DNA of 64,000 bases from Coniochaeta sp. PMI_546 (GCA_021432605.1 MU271148.1:1743362-1807361); one strand, 5' to 3'; positions 9,581 through 21,910 are shown, counted from the stretch's first letter. The notes: generated by a model from the sequence alone, not told the origin. Made by a program: numbers and translations.

Positions 9581-12500
9581 GTTGAGGACTGGGAGCACGG
9601 CTCCTGATAAGGCGTCTTGGAATAAAGCGTCTCTCAGTCTGTCATCGACCAGGTGTCGGTTAGACCCAGAACAATAACAATGGAGCTCATTCGTTCACTT
9701 CTGTTGGCATGTAAGCAAAGACGGGAGTCTGACATACCTTGCAAAGGGTGTCGACTTAATACAGGCGGATAATTGTTGTCATGCAACGCTGTGGCCAGTA
9801 CCGTCAAGAATGTGAAAGTTGCGCTTTGATGCGGTTACAGTCACGGTCCCTGGTCCAATGGGTGAAGTCATGAGGGGAATCCACATGGTGGGATGTTTAC
9901 TCCGAGTCCAGCCCCTTCCCTGGGCAACCAGAGGAAGCCGGGAATGGTGGGGTTAATCACAGGGGTGCTGTAAGGGTTAGGGTTTATGTGGTAGACCTCT
10001 CTTGATGCTGTTTTCTATGTACACTTCCACATTGTGAGTGAGGCTCGACCTCCACCAAGAGCACGATCATCATGCGAAACGGAATCGCTTAGACGGCAGA
10101 AGATTACTGCTCAAGCTGGCAGTACGGCATTATGCCCAGCCACATTCTCATCCTCTGAAGGGGATTCGTGTCCCTGAATGACGAGATCCGGGGCCTTCCA
10201 ATACCGGCCAAACACCTGCCATCGCACTCAGTTTGAAGCCAGATACTCACCTCGCTCTTCAGTGAAACTTAGGACTCATTACTCACAGACTTCCCATACA
10301 ATAAAGCCGAGATATCCGGCCGTGGACTGGTCATCAGAGGATCATGTCAAGATTCGATCCACAGTCAGTGCGATACGGCACAAGTAACATCTTATCTATG
10401 GTGGCTCACCCTACCAGAGTTGACGTACGTGCCTGACTTAAGCCAAGGGGAGCTGAGGAAAGAGGCCTCAAACAGCACCGATGCAGCTCTAATGATTCAT
10501 GACTGTCGATACAGGCACGCCTCAGTTTAGTGGTCAACAGCGTCGCCGAAAGCTTAGAATAACCCTACCGCGGGCAGCTCAAAGTTACTTTTACGAAAAC
10601 AGCATCGCCAATGATAGTCTGTCTTTACCAACGAACGTGATACGAGGTTCCGACAATCCGTGCACTACGAGTCTCTGCTCTCTCCCGACCTCGTGCATCC
10701 CGATTTTCTCTATCCGTTCGCCAATGAGTTCGCTGTGATATGAGCTTGCAGTGTGCAGCGGAGATCAGCAGCCTCTGAGGCTCTGGCCATGTCTGCATCT
10801 TCGACATGCGACTCCCCAAGGCTGACGGATCGCGTCTTGGAACGCCGGTTGGCGAGCTAAAAGCTCCGGTTACACAAGCACCCGTATGAACCTCCCACCC
10901 ACGGACGGCTACGATCTCTGGACCACTGCTAATCTCGGCATCCTTCTCAGATTATGCTTATCGAGCCAAGAATGCCAGGTGCATTTTCCCTACTTCTGAC
11001 ATCACCAACGTCCCACTTATGGGCACCATCACCTCTGAGCCATGGCCAACGGCTACACGCCCAAGACCGAAGACCACTTGGCCGAGTGACCGATGATCAC
11101 CGCTGCTCAACGCTCTGTGACATGTGCAAGCAGCATGACAATGCCCTTATGCAGATTGCAGCATAACTTTCGCGTTGGACTGACGGATATTAACCCTTTC
11201 TGAGTCCCGTGGGCGGTGCGCTGAGTCTGTGTTCTATCTCCCCCAAGAAAAAAAAACGAAAGCAGAAAAGGAGAGCACGCCTGGTGTGCCTTGGTAGACA
11301 CCTCGATCCTGTTTACACACTAGCGTACCGACGGGAGCAACGTTTGTCCTTGCCGGCTTCATTTGTCTAGTGTATGTGTATGTGTCTGTGACAACGCCGG
11401 CAGCCAGGACTCCCATCATGTCTCCTGCTACTGGTCGAGACAACCACGAGCGTCTTTCTGAGAGTAACAACGAAGCAGTGCTGGAGAGACTCGAGGGGAC
11501 GTCCAGCATATGTATGGGCACAAGGCACGACAGCACTACTGGGCCGTCAACAGGACGTTATCCAGGTCCCACAACCTCCTCGCGTGTACAGGCTCGCCTA
11601 GAACATGAGTCGATTGGGCGGGCATGACCTCGTCCCTGCAGAACGCTCGCTTTCGCTTATCCAGACAGAACCTTACCGCTTCATCTTCACAGTCACCATG
11701 CAACATGCGAACGGACCACAACCGGAATGAAGTACACCACCCCTGCTTGGGAAATGACATCGACGGCATCATGATTCGTCACTAGCCTTTACAGGTTCGG
11801 AGCTTCGAACCTTAGCAAGTATCTCGGTAAGCAGCGAGTATGGGACAGGTAGGCCAGTCTTGCCGGCTCCACGAGCTGAACTTTCCGGTGCCCTTGTCAT
11901 GTATGCGGATTACATTGCTTGTGGGAAAGGGTCGTCCTGTCCTACAGAATCTTGAGCTGCAAGGTGAGTAAGGAGCCAACCATAGCCTCTACCGTTTCCT
12001 TTCCTTGTTCGTGGTCCTTGTTCGAGATGAACTGGTCTCGGCGCTATGCTCCTGACTCCTTTTTTTGTCTGAGATTGGGATCTCGGGGGCTGCCATTTCA
12101 TTTGTCAGTGTCTTCATACCGCTACTCTCGGCCACGGCCGAACCGCTCTGGCTTTGTGACGTACAAACATCACTCGAATGATCCCTCCGAGGCATGCTCC
12201 CTTTATTCCTACCTTCCCTGTGCAGCCGCACGGCAGTGCACATGGCTACTCTGCAACGTATGCAGGCTGTGGTAGATCCTCCCAAGGTCGGGAGTCATGT
12301 CTCTGTCAGCCCGGCGCGGCTGGCCGCAGGTTTCCTTAAGCTTCCATCTGCAAGGATGTCCCATCGATCGCTAGCCCAGCTCGGCACCGCTCTCATACGA
12401 GAGTCTCATTCTCGTCGGGACGGGCATGTGCATGGAAACGGTGTAACGCTCAGGTTCCTTGGCCAAGTGGCGCGTCATCCCACCCAAAGAGTTCCTCCAT

Positions 12501-13004
12501 CCCACAGTCCGGTCATGTCTGGCGTCTTCTCCGTGGAGTCCTGCGGCTGTTGTGTCGCCACGCCGGCGTCATGGCACGTAGGGGCGGAAGGGCTGTAGAG
12601 AAATAGATCATCGTACAGCTCGGGTGGTTTATATAGGTAGAAACGAGGACCTGGAGACGGAAGTCTCTTACCGTCCCCCAGAAATATATCTCCTCGGTGG
12701 ATGCGACTCGTCGATTCTCACATCTGTTGGCCCTTGCACCTTGCTACCCGTCGCCAAACAGCTTCGGAACCGGACCGAGACAGGTCGCGCTGTTTGTCTG
12801 GAGAACACTCGTTTGCCCGCGCCCAACCTCTACCCTCGTTTCAAGGCATAGGTCAGGAGTAGTCGCTGGTCAAGCCTCGAACAAGAGAAGCTTGTCACGG
12901 CAGGATATTCATATAATATGCCTCTGGTTACACACTCCACGCTGGACATTTCTGCACCCCACATGCTTACTACGAAATAAGCCCCTTGCCTCTCTATCGA
13001 TCTA
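9581..13004. other. Long region without a recognised gene
   Basis: This 3.4-kb stretch contains only short ORFs with no family resemblance and no convincing exon chain. A telomere-like GGGTTAGGGTTT lies near 9975-9990, in the MOB1 upstream region. An upstream exon of the membrane protein that starts at 13005 may be hidden towards its right end. Confidence 0.5.
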
Positions 13005-14824
13005 ATGGACTTGGAGACAATCAAGGGCGACTTCTGCGACTGCTACTTCAACAAGACGGAGGTGAAGGATAATGGTGGGTGGGAGAAGGACGACGACAGC
13101 GACATGGCTGCCCACGACAGAGACCCGATCAGGTGCCTGCACAACTGCAAGACCCAGTTTCTCGAGACCGTCTCAGCCGACTACAGCGAGACTTTCAGCA
13201 GCGTATGCGGCAAGCTCACGACAAAAGGCCCGAACCAGAACCTGTGGCCGTTATATTGGTGCGACTCCAAGCTGTGCGGTGTTTGGATAGACCAGGCGGT
13301 GAAAGGGGGTCAAGATCGTGAGTAGTCTTGTTTCATACATGTTGCGTAGGGTCGGATCCGTCGCTGGGCCTGGGGACTAATACAGTGTCTATCATCACAG
13401 CAAATGTCGACTTGATCATCAATCAATGTCAAAAGTAGGTTCCCAAGACAATGCCCGAGCTTTCTGCTTGACTCTTCTGGCGAGCCCAGCCACAAGTTCC
13501 GGAACGTCTCTGCTAACCTAGGACCAGCATTGCATACCACTCGGTTCTTGATCCAGGGCCACCGCCACCGAATTACACATGTATCACGGACGCAAACGAG
13601 GTGGAGGGCTCAGTAGGACTGTGCACCGACATCCAACTGACGGCGCAGACATCATCGGCGGCAGCGCATAGCTCCGCCTGGGACAGCACAGTCCTCGCTA
13701 CGCAGAGCGGCGCGGCCACGGTAGCGACCGCAAGCAGAAGCGTTCCCATCGCAGCGCAAACCACGCTCGGCTCCTCAAACACTGCCGGCATCTCGACCGC
13801 GGCGACAACGCCAGACACAGAATTTGCCACGGGCACCAAAGTCGCCATCGCCCTGAGCTCAGTCCTCGGCCTTCTCCTGGTCGCATGTGTCGCGCTGTTC
13901 CTACTCCGCCGACGGCAGACACAGAGGGACTCCAGGCTTCCATCGAGCGTCAAGAACCGCATCAGGTACCCGCGCGACTTCCCCCCTCCAGGCTCGCCAA
14001 CAACACCCCTGATCCCATCACCGACGACCACCCGCGCGCCCCTGACACCCCCGCTGCGTCTCCGCGACAGGAAATTCCTCCCATCCATGCTGCGACAATC
14101 ACGCTCGCCTTCCCCACCACTCACACCACTGACCCCAGTCCACCTCCCCCCGCACGCAGCAGCCGTCTTCCCATCCTCCCCCATCTGCTCGCCAACCACC
14201 CACCGCCTCGTCCCGCGGCACGAGCGCACGCCCAAGATCTACGGGATGCACTCCAAGAACCCCTCCCAACCACCATCCACCCGGTCTCCCTCCCCACCCC
14301 CTCCGCCTCCGGCACCAGCCTACCTCCACCACCGCGGCAGCCAGGGCAGCACATCCACCTTCGCCCCCTCCACAAAATCAACAATCAGCACAGCGGGGGG
14401 GCAATCCATCTCCCTCCCCTCCCTGCGCAACGAGACAGTCTCCCTCCTCTCCCTGCCTCCGCCCCGGCCCCCTCCTCCCCGCCCACTACAGCCTCCGACA
14501 TCGCCCACCCGGCCCCCGCGCCCGCACGAGGCGCCGCTGGTCATACCCGACCTCGTCTCGCCGGCCAGTCCGACTGCGTCGGCCGTGACTTGTCCCGCCG
14601 GGCCGACATCACCGGCCGGACCGCCGCCGAGCAGGGCGCTGCCTGCGCGGCCCGTGCAGACGCCGGTTATCGTTGTCGATGGGGTGGGGGCGTCGCCGGA
14701 GCTGGAGTCGGGGCAGCCTGGAAGGGGGAGGAGTGCGAGTGGGTTGGGGGGTGGTGGTGGCTGGGTTGGGCAGAAGATACGGGGACGGGGGCGGAGTGAG
14801 TCGCTGGGGCAGAGTATGGGTTGA
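13005..14824 (+). CDS. Putative single-pass membrane protein: Cys-rich ectodomain, one TM helix, Pro-rich tail
   Basis: Three exons: 13005-13317, 13401-13434 (34 nt) and 13528-14824, joined in frame to 547 aa. The first 180 residues hold ten cysteines (FCDCYF, RCLHNC, SSVCG, YWCDSKLC, NQCQN, NYTC, GLCTD) and NxT sequons, suggesting a disulphide-bonded extracellular domain. A Ser/Thr/Ala-rich stalk follows, then a hydrophobic helix at about 222-243 (VAIALSSVLGLLLVACVALFLL) bounded by RRR. The remaining 300 residues are proline-rich with PPxPP and RPPRP runs that look like SH3 ligands. Similar Cys-rich ectodomains occur in hypothetical secreted fungal proteins; no named family is assigned. No signal peptide is visible: the frame before 13005 hits a stop at 12978, so a signal-peptide exon may lie upstream and was not found. 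The true start is therefore uncertain. Confidence 0.65.
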
Positions 14825-15634
14825 TTTTTGGATGCGGGAGACTGGAACATGGTATGAGGACGGGGTGTAGGTAGTCTTTAATCATGTATGGGTAGGTACA
14901 TCACAAGCTTGGCTGGACATTATGGTTGGGATCAGGATAGGGAGTTACAAGTGTAAGTAAGGTGGTATACGTCTTGTCCATTTCGGGGATGTGAGCTATC
15001 ATGGTGTAAGGGGTAATGGCGAACGGTGACTGGTAAGAATAGCTGGTATTAAAGATAGATAGATATATGTAGGATTTGTCTTGAATATCACAGTATGTCT
15101 GATATAAAAGCAGCATACTGTATAGTAAGTGGACTGGATTTGCTTATGGCCATATACCGTTAGACCCCTGAAAGAGAGTAACTGTAGGATAGCTCTCGCA
15201 CTAGCACTCCACTGAAAGTCTAGTGGGGGAGTGCCGAAGCGGTGATGTCGGTGGGGCACTTCTAGTGGCCTGCAGGCTGCAGCTCAAAGCAAAGCAGCGG
15301 CTTCGAGACTTTTGGTGATTGACATCACTGGAACTTTGAATATTTCGTCAGACTGGACACTTCTTCACCAGCTTAGTCCGGCACTTTGTGACGTTTCGCA
15401 CTTGAGAAATCAAGAGACATTCATTATCTTCCCTGCCCCGCGTGCGCAGAGTTGGTCACACAGGGTTTCTCTTGAGAAAGCGGCAGTCTACAGCTCCTTA
15501 GCACCGCCGAGCAACCACTTCTTCAACAACTCCAGACGACAGACGAACCCCGGACCATGTCCGCTCGCCGCTAACGACATCAACTCTCGTGTTAGATACT
15601 CCGGGGATATCCTCCCGGGTACTGGACAGCCAAG
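14825..15634. other. Intergenic region upstream of UPF3
   Basis: About 810 bp with the 3' UTR of the membrane protein and the UPF3 promoter and leader. It includes A/T-rich GATA-type runs near 15050-15070. No gene was recognised. Confidence 0.5.
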
Positions 15635-17910
15635 ATGGCGACGCCGCAGCTTCTATCGCGTAAGACAAACGGCCATCAATCAGTCACCTCCAGCCAGTCC
15701 GGCGCCGAACCTTCCTCCAAGACATCCAAGGCCAAGGCACCAGTCGAGGGCGACAAGATAGTCATCCGCCGGCTGCCGCCTGGACTGACCGAGGAGGAGT
15801 TCATCACCATCCTAGGCGACACCTGGAAGGCCGGCAATGGCAAGGTCGGATGGTTCCGCTACGAGAAGGGCAAGATCTCTACAGAGTAAGTACTAATAGA
15901 CCTAAACCCTTTCAACGACAGAGACACTTCTATACAAGATCCTTCTGCTAACAGCTTCTATCCAGTCCCGCCAAACCCTCTCGCCCGTCCCGAGCCTACC
16001 TCCACGTCCTCCGCAAGGACGACCTCGTGCCCCTCTCCGACGCCGTCCGCACCGCGACCTGGGAAGACGCCAAGGAGTCCTTCACCAGTCCCTCCCTCGT
16101 CGGCCCCCCAGCCGTCGAGTTCTCCATCTACAAGAAGATCCCCAGCGGGAAGCGCCGCACCGACGGACGGCAGGGCACCATCGACCAGGACCCGGAGTTC
16201 ATGGCCTTCCTCGAGAGCCTGGCGAACCCGGACGCCCCCGCACAGAGGGACGTCGACGGCGACCAGAGCACCGCCGACGAGGCCGACAAGCCGGGCAAGG
16301 TGAAGAGCACCCCGCTGATCGAGAGCCTGCGCGAGAAGAAGGCCAACAAAGCCAAGGAGGCCGCGGCGGCTAAGAGCGCCAAGCACTCGCGGCACGATTC
16401 CCAGGGCAAGGCCAAGGCCGAGGACTCGAAGAAGGGTGGCAAGGAGAGGTCGGGCGACAAGCCGAGGGAGACGGTCAAGATCCTCACCAAGAAAGCCGCC
16501 ACCGACGCCGCCGCCGAGGCCGCCAAGAACGCCGCCTCTCAGATCCAGAGCAAGGGGGGCGACACCCAGAGGGACGAGGCGGCCAGCAAGAGCCGTCGGG
16601 CCGGCATCGCCGCGGCGGCACGCATACTCCAGCGAGATCTCGGCCTGAGCCCCGGCAACGCCCACAGGAAGGCGCGTCTGGACGCCGCCAAGGCCGACTC
16701 GGAAGCCAAGGTTGCGGCCGAGAAGGCCGCTGCTTCGGCCTCGACATCTGCTGCCACGGTGCCGGCTTCGTCTTCTTCTCCGACGACGGGCAGTCCCGCG
16801 GTCTCCGTCGCGGGGGGCGGCGCCAAGTCGCAGAGCCAGTCGCCAACAGCCAGCGGCGCTGCTGCTGCTGCTGCGGGAGCGTCCACCTCATCGACGACCG
16901 GGCGCAGAGGCCGCAGAGGCAGGGGTGGAGGCGGTGGTGGCGGCGGCGACGACACACCCAAAGGCAAAGCCGATAAGACGAGTGATGCCGCGCCGTCCTC
17001 GGCACCAGAAAAGACGCCAGTCATACTCCTGAAGAAGAAGGACGAGGCCGGCCAGTCCAAGTCGTCTCCCTCACCCACAACAACCTCGACCCCGTCCTCG
17101 GCAGCCAAGCAACCACCCCCCGGTGGTTCAAAGCCTGCCAACAACAACAACAACAACAATCGCTCCTCCACGCCCACATCCACCTCCGCCTCCTCCACAC
17201 TCAAACCCACAGCACAAAAGAAACCATCCTCCTCCTCCACCTCCTCCACCCCAAGCCAACAAACCCCCACACCCGGCGCCACGCGCGCCTTCGTCAAGCA
17301 CGCCAACCCCTCGCAGGGCGTGACGGAGGCCCTCCTGCGGCAGGCCATGGGGGCCTTCGGGCCCGTGGTCTCGGTGGAGATGGACAGGCGCAAGGGGTTC
17401 GCGTACGTGGAGTTCGGAGACGAAAGGGCGCTGGCCAAGGCGATGGCTGCCAGTCCCGTGGCGGTTGGGGAGGGCGGGGCGGGGGTGGTGGTGCTTGAGA
17501 GGCGGGAGAGGGAGGGGGGCGGTGGTGGTGCTTCTGGTGCTGGTGGTTCTGGGGGTGGGGGCAGGGGGAAGAAGACGGAGAGGGTTGGGGGTGGTGCTGA
17601 GGATGGGAAGAAGGTTGCGGAGGGGAGTAGGGCTGATGCGTCTGCGTCTGTGCCTGCTAACTCGGCTACGACGGCCGGTGCCGCTGCCGGTGGTGGAGGC
17701 GATAAGGACAAGGGTGCCGCGGCCGTGGCGTCGGGCGAGAAGCGCGGCGGCAGGCGGAGAGGCGGACGCGGACGGGGTGGGGGCGAGAGGAAGGATTCGC
17801 CGTCTGGAGGGACGCCTAAGGAGGGTGGTGGTGGTGGTGGTAAGAAGGGGGCGGCTGCTGGTTCTGGTTCTGGTGCTGGTTCTGGTGCGGCGGCGCAGAC
17901 TGCTAGCTAG
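15635..17910 (+). CDS. UPF3: Nonsense-mediated mRNA decay protein UPF3
   Basis: Two exons, 15635-15885 and 15966-17910, with a GTAAGT donor and TCCAG acceptor, giving 731 aa. Upf3 bridges Upf2 and the exon junction or ribosome in nonsense-mediated decay. The Smg4/UPF3 domain (about 40-150) starts with KIVIRRLPPGLTEEEF and continues across the splice site into SRAYLHVLRKDDL and the hydrophobic GPPAVEFSIYKKIP block. A second RRM-like domain lies at about 523-595 (TRAFVKHANP, then RRKGFAYVEF resembling an RNP1 motif). Between and after the two domains are long Ala/Lys/Ser-rich stretches, a poly-Asn run (17140-17159) and a C-terminal Arg/Gly-rich segment (GGRRRGGRGRGG) likely to bind RNA. The coding strand becomes very G-rich from 17465 on, which generates long meaningless ORFs on the other strand. 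Confidence 0.9.
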
Positions 17911-19370
17911 ACGCCCAGGCGAACCGGTTTAGGACGTTGAAGGGGCTGTGTTGACTTGGGTCGGAGTGCCATATCTACGCTCCCGGTCCTGGGAGGAGTG
18001 GGAGCAGCGAGAAAGAGGTATTGCTCATAGGGTCCTGGCTGACGGAAAGAAATACGTCTCGGAGAACGGCGCTTTGGAAGTAGGACTAGAGAATAGCTAG
18101 CTAGCATGCGCCTGTGTCTGTACGGCTGATACCCAGCGGTGTCTCCAGGCGGGGGAACAGACCTTTTGCTTGGTATTGTCGCACACATCTGCTCGTGTTG
18201 TGATCTTGATGCGGTCGATCGAGAGTGTGGACATGCGAGGAGTCAGAAACCTCTGTGGTCGTCGGCGTCTCAGCTCCTGAATGACTGATGAGCTTCTCGA
18301 TACGCGCAAGAAGACGGGGAACGGGAGTGGCAGCGTGATCTCCATGCTGCGGTTGCCTGTTCACTGACGTTAAGGCGAGACATGAGAAAGGCATGATTTC
18401 ATCGCAGACAGAAAGCAGAAGATATGAGGCGCGAAGACCAGGATGTTGCTTCAGCAAGTCAACCGACTTGGATTTGTTTTGCTATTTGCTCTCTTGAGCT
18501 ACCTGAGTAGTCTTCCCCACAAGATGTGTTGGTATACAGGAACCCGTTGCCGTGGAAAAGTCTATCGTCTATCTATAAGGTAATCCCCCCCCGTCCATCC
18601 CGTCGTCCATCCCAAAATCCCTTTGACAGGATCACACTCGGCCCCATGCTACAACACATCATGCATCGCAACGTACAACTTCGTGCCCTTTTCCAATACC
18701 AAAATCATACACACGCACATACCTCCCAAGCAAGGTCGTCTCTCACTATCCAGAAGTGGAGACATAAGCAGAACGTATAAATTTGCCTTTTCCTTTTGCC
18801 CCATCACAACAAGGTTGGGATAATAAGAAGAAGAGAAAGAAGAAGAGAAAGACGCGTGAAACAGGTGTCGCAGCGGGTCCAGCCCCAGGAACGGCGCGGC
18901 GCCCATCTGCGGGGTGCCGCCGTTGAGAGGTTCCTGCAGAAGGATGAAAGGAAGGGCTTGGCTCCCCCTCAGCTGGAGTTGGCTGGAGGACAGGGTGAGG
19001 CCTCGCCGAAAAACGTGCGATTGTTTGAATGGCAATCTCTGTTCAAGAGAATCTTTGGGTTTTTGAAAAGGATTTTGCTTGCGCGTCCTACAACCTCCGA
19101 GGTCGAGGGTTGCATCTAAAAAAAGGCAAACTCATGAAAACTCCGGTAAGACAGACAAGCAAAAAGTCGGGGTATCGTTGTTTTGTGTATTTCGGTAGAT
19201 TTTGTCGCACCGTTTCACGTGCAGATGGGTGCGCTGGATGGGTGTCGCAAGGTTGGTGGGGTGGCATGTGTGTGTCCCGGATGGGTTCGTGTAAGTCGGC
19301 ATGAGCCGACACACTAGCTAAGTTGCATGCGCTCTCATGTGCACCCAACTTCCTGCGCGCCATCTCACCT
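17911..19370. other. Intergenic region, convergent UPF3 / coiled-coil gene
   Basis: About 1.45 kb holding two 3' ends. There is a purine-rich A/G tract (about 18822-18852). No gene was recognised. Confidence 0.5.
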
Positions 19371-20393
19371 GCCGCGATCGCGCGGAAGGGGATGTGGGAA
19401 ATACCCGCCGTCCTCGTCGGGGTGGAACGGCGAGTCGTCGTAGCGCGGAGACTGAACCAGGACGCTCGGGTGGATTACCGGAGGGTGCTTGGATGGAGAC
19501 TTGACAGACCTCGGGACCGATGACATGACCGGCTCGCGCACGCTGGAGTACTGCGGCGCATAGGCCGGTGAGGTGGTGTATGTGGGAAAGTGTCGTGTGG
19601 GAGAAGGTGGGACGGGCGCTGCTGGTCGGGCTGCTGGCGGCCCCATCGGCTCGATGTAGGTGGTGCTCTCGCGCCGCCTTCGCCGTTCCGTCTTGGACGT
19701 GTTGTCGCTCCTGCCGTCGCTGCTTTCGTCGCTGCGCTCAAACCGTTTGGACCAGCGCGCCTTGTCCTTCTCGGCCTGTTCTGCTTCGCTGAGGGCCCTC
19801 TCTCGTGGCGCATCTCTCTGCGAGCGGCTGTTGCTGCGGTGGACTTTGGCGTTGGCCTTGTCGCGGTTGTCCTGCACGGGGACGGAGCTCGACGGAGGCG
19901 GCCCGCTTGCTCGGTTGAGCTTCTTCTCCAGTCGCTCCACTCTCTCCTTGAGTTGCGCATTCTCGTCCAGGAGATCCTTCTTGTCCTCCTGCAGGGCCTT
20001 CTTCTCCGAGAGCAGCTTCTTCTTGTCCGCTTCGATGACCTCGTTGCGCTCGAATATGCCCCGCCAACGGGCCTCTAACTGGTTGAGCTCCTTTTTCGCG
20101 TGGTTCAGATGCTCGTCGAGCTCCTCCGCCTTGGCCTTCCAGCGGTCGCGCTCGGCGCACGCACTATGCACCGCTTTGCGCAATTGCTGCTGCGCATAGT
20201 CGGAGGATGAGAAGGCGCCCTCGGGAACCGGACCCCGGGTGTCGTAGTCGCTCAGCGACTCGGAATCGCTCCGGCGGTGACCTCTGGAGGATTTTTGGGA
20301 GGCATGTGATGAGGCATGTGAGGAAACATGTGAGGAAGTGCGTGACCCACTCGTGTCCGAGTCCTTGCTGAACTTGACGTTCTTAGAGGACAT
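19365..20393 (-). CDS. Coiled-coil protein with Ser-rich N-terminus
   Basis: Single exon, 342 aa, ATG at 20393. Residues 1-60 are Ser/His-rich with repeated SSHASSHAS. A strongly charged coiled coil spans roughly 70-165 (repeats of the type EKKALQEDKKDLLDENAQL), including an ARWRGIFERNE segment that I associate with a group of fungal coiled-coil proteins of unknown role. The rest is disordered and rich in Ser, Arg and Pro with several SP sites, suggesting phosphorylation. No enzymatic domain, signal peptide or membrane helix is seen. A TATATAT-type element lies about 140 bp upstream (20533-20540, read on the minus strand). Function unknown. Confidence 0.75.
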   Translation of the reverse strand: MSSKNVKFSKDSDTSGSRTSSHVSSHASSHASQKSSRGHRRSDSESLSDYDTRGPVPEGAFSSSDYAQQQLRKAVHSACAERDRWKAKAEELDEHLNHAKKELNQLEARWRGIFERNEVIEADKKKLLSEKKALQEDKKDLLDENAQLKERVERLEKKLNRASGPPPSSSVPVQDNRDKANAKVHRSNSRSQRDAPRERALSEAEQAEKDKARWSKRFERSDESSDGRSDNTSKTERRRRRESTTYIEPMGPPAARPAAPVPPSPTRHFPTYTTSPAYAPQYSSVREPVMSSVPRSVKSPSKHPPVIHPSVLVQSPRYDDSPFHPDEDGGYFPHPLPRDRGR

Positions 20394-21560
20394 GGCGTCG
20401 GCCTTTGGACCGGTGACGGTCTAACACTCAAGGTGAGGCGAGAAGGCTAAATGCGCAGAAGATGTGTTGTATGCTGATTAGACAAGACACCGCAAGAGGA
20501 TAATGCAGAGAGCTGCAGAGGTGCCCGAACGAGATATATAAGAGGACAATGGGGATAGCCAGGTGAGACGGATGGGCGAATTGGGCGAGGGAGGACGCCG
20601 CGAGGCTGTGGGGAGGGCAGTGTCTGGTAATGGGAAGCAGGGGTGGTGGACTGGGCTTCTCTGCTGCTACCCCCTTGGTTGGGCTTCAAGGGGAAAATAA
20701 GTGTCTCTCTTTTCTGCCGTTGCAGCCTAACCGAGAGAGGCCGAAAAGGCTATAAGAAGAAAAGCCGGTCCTTAACTGGACAGGACTGTGGTCGCTTGAG
20801 CTGCGTGCGCACAGGGAACAAGAAAAAGTTTTTTCCCTCTTGAAATGAAACCGAGGGAAAATAAAAGGGGGATGCCGGTGATCTTGGGTGAAGAACTGAG
20901 GTGTAAAAGATGAAGGAGAAGGAGAAGCAACATGCCTTACCGTCGGTCTCGGTCGACATACTTTGCGAATATATTTATTGTGTAGCCGGCCTGGGTGACG
21001 AGACATGTGTCCGAGCAATGAGCGGTTGCTGCCTTCTGGATGTACAGACACCTTGTCCCCAGAGTGTAGAATTGATGGAATGGAGGGCATGGGGGCTAAA
21101 ACCAGCAGAAAGGGACAGTCCGGGTGCCTAGGGCAACGCGGGAGGAGGTGGTGGTGTGGGAATGCCAGAGGCATGTAGCAGTACCGGCACAGCCAGAAAC
21201 TGCTGCGAATGTGAGAGTGTCCTGAGTATTGAAAGTGTGCCAAAGTGTGTGGTTCCCTCCAGGAGCGCATATGTCCGCCATGCAAGCCATTGCAAGCGTC
21301 GAGTCATCGTCCAGGCAGCCCGAAGTCGTCCGCTGATTTGTTGCAAGTCCTCACCGTCGCCAGATTTGGAGTTGACAGGGGTCGTCGTCGCCCACGCAAA
21401 AGACGCTGTACCACTAAACAATAGACATCCACATGCGCTCGTACATAGTAGTACCGTAGAGGAGTCGGGGAGACGTCTGCGCATTTGCAACTGCTCAACT
21501 CGGGATGCTTGCACGATGAACAATGACGATGTTCCGCAACATTCATTCCAGTTACTGCAG

Positions 21561-21587
21561 TAGCCCTCGTAGCCCTCGTAGCCCTCG
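21561..21587. repeat. Tandem repeat, TAGCCCTCG x3
   Basis: Three exact head-to-tail copies of a 9-bp unit in intergenic DNA. Confidence 0.85.
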
Positions 21588-21831
21588 ATATCCCGGCTCG
21601 CCCAACCCCTCATTGGCCTATTGTGGCTATGCCATGACAACCTGACGCGGCATTCTTCAAGGCGTCTTTCTTTCTCGACAAAAACCCCGAATGATGTATG
21701 TGGTGGTGCATTGGACCGAGAGCTTATTGTCGGTTGCCTTCACCGAAAACTCAGACTTTGCAGCAAGAGTTCTCGTTCCGCACTCCGGGTTGGGGAACCT
21801 GAGCTTATTTTTCCGATGCACCGTCAGAAGT

Positions 21832-21859
21832 GTGGTTCGCCATTTGTCTGGCGAACCAC
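21832..21859. repeat. Perfect inverted repeat, 11-bp arms, 6-nt loop
   Basis: Left arm GTGGTTCGCCA, loop TTTGTC, right arm TGGCGAACCAC. The arms are exact reverse complements, so the RNA or single strand would fold into a stable hairpin. A 10-bp tandem repeat begins 12 bases further on. Confidence 0.85.
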
Positions 21860-21870
21860 GATTTGACGGG

Positions 21871-21910
21871 ACCTGCTGCTCGCTGCTGCTCGCTGCTGCT
21901 CGCTGCTGCT
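21871..21910. repeat. Tandem repeat, 10-bp unit CGCTGCTGCT
   Basis: Three exact copies preceded by one imperfect copy (ACCTGCTGCT), with a partial copy following. It lies in intergenic DNA and directly follows the 21832-21859 hairpin. Confidence 0.85.

Noticed and set aside
9970-9992. Telomere-like GGGTTAGGGTTT, and AACCCTAACCC near 24178
   Set aside because: Only one to two units each, far too short for interstitial telomere; could be telobox-type sites but unsupported.
10100-12600. Possible degenerate gene or RIP-mutated repeat
   Set aside because: No AT-rich block, no obvious C-to-T decay pattern and no homologous reading frame could be recognised by eye.
13885-14799. 304-aa plus-strand ORF overlapping the membrane-protein gene
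   Set aside because: Out-of-frame shadow; the frame with cysteine pattern, TM helix and correct splice phase was preferred.
16539-17711. 390-aa minus-strand ORF, Pro/Ala/Ser-rich
   Set aside because: Antisense shadow of the G-rich, low-complexity UPF3 C-terminal coding region.
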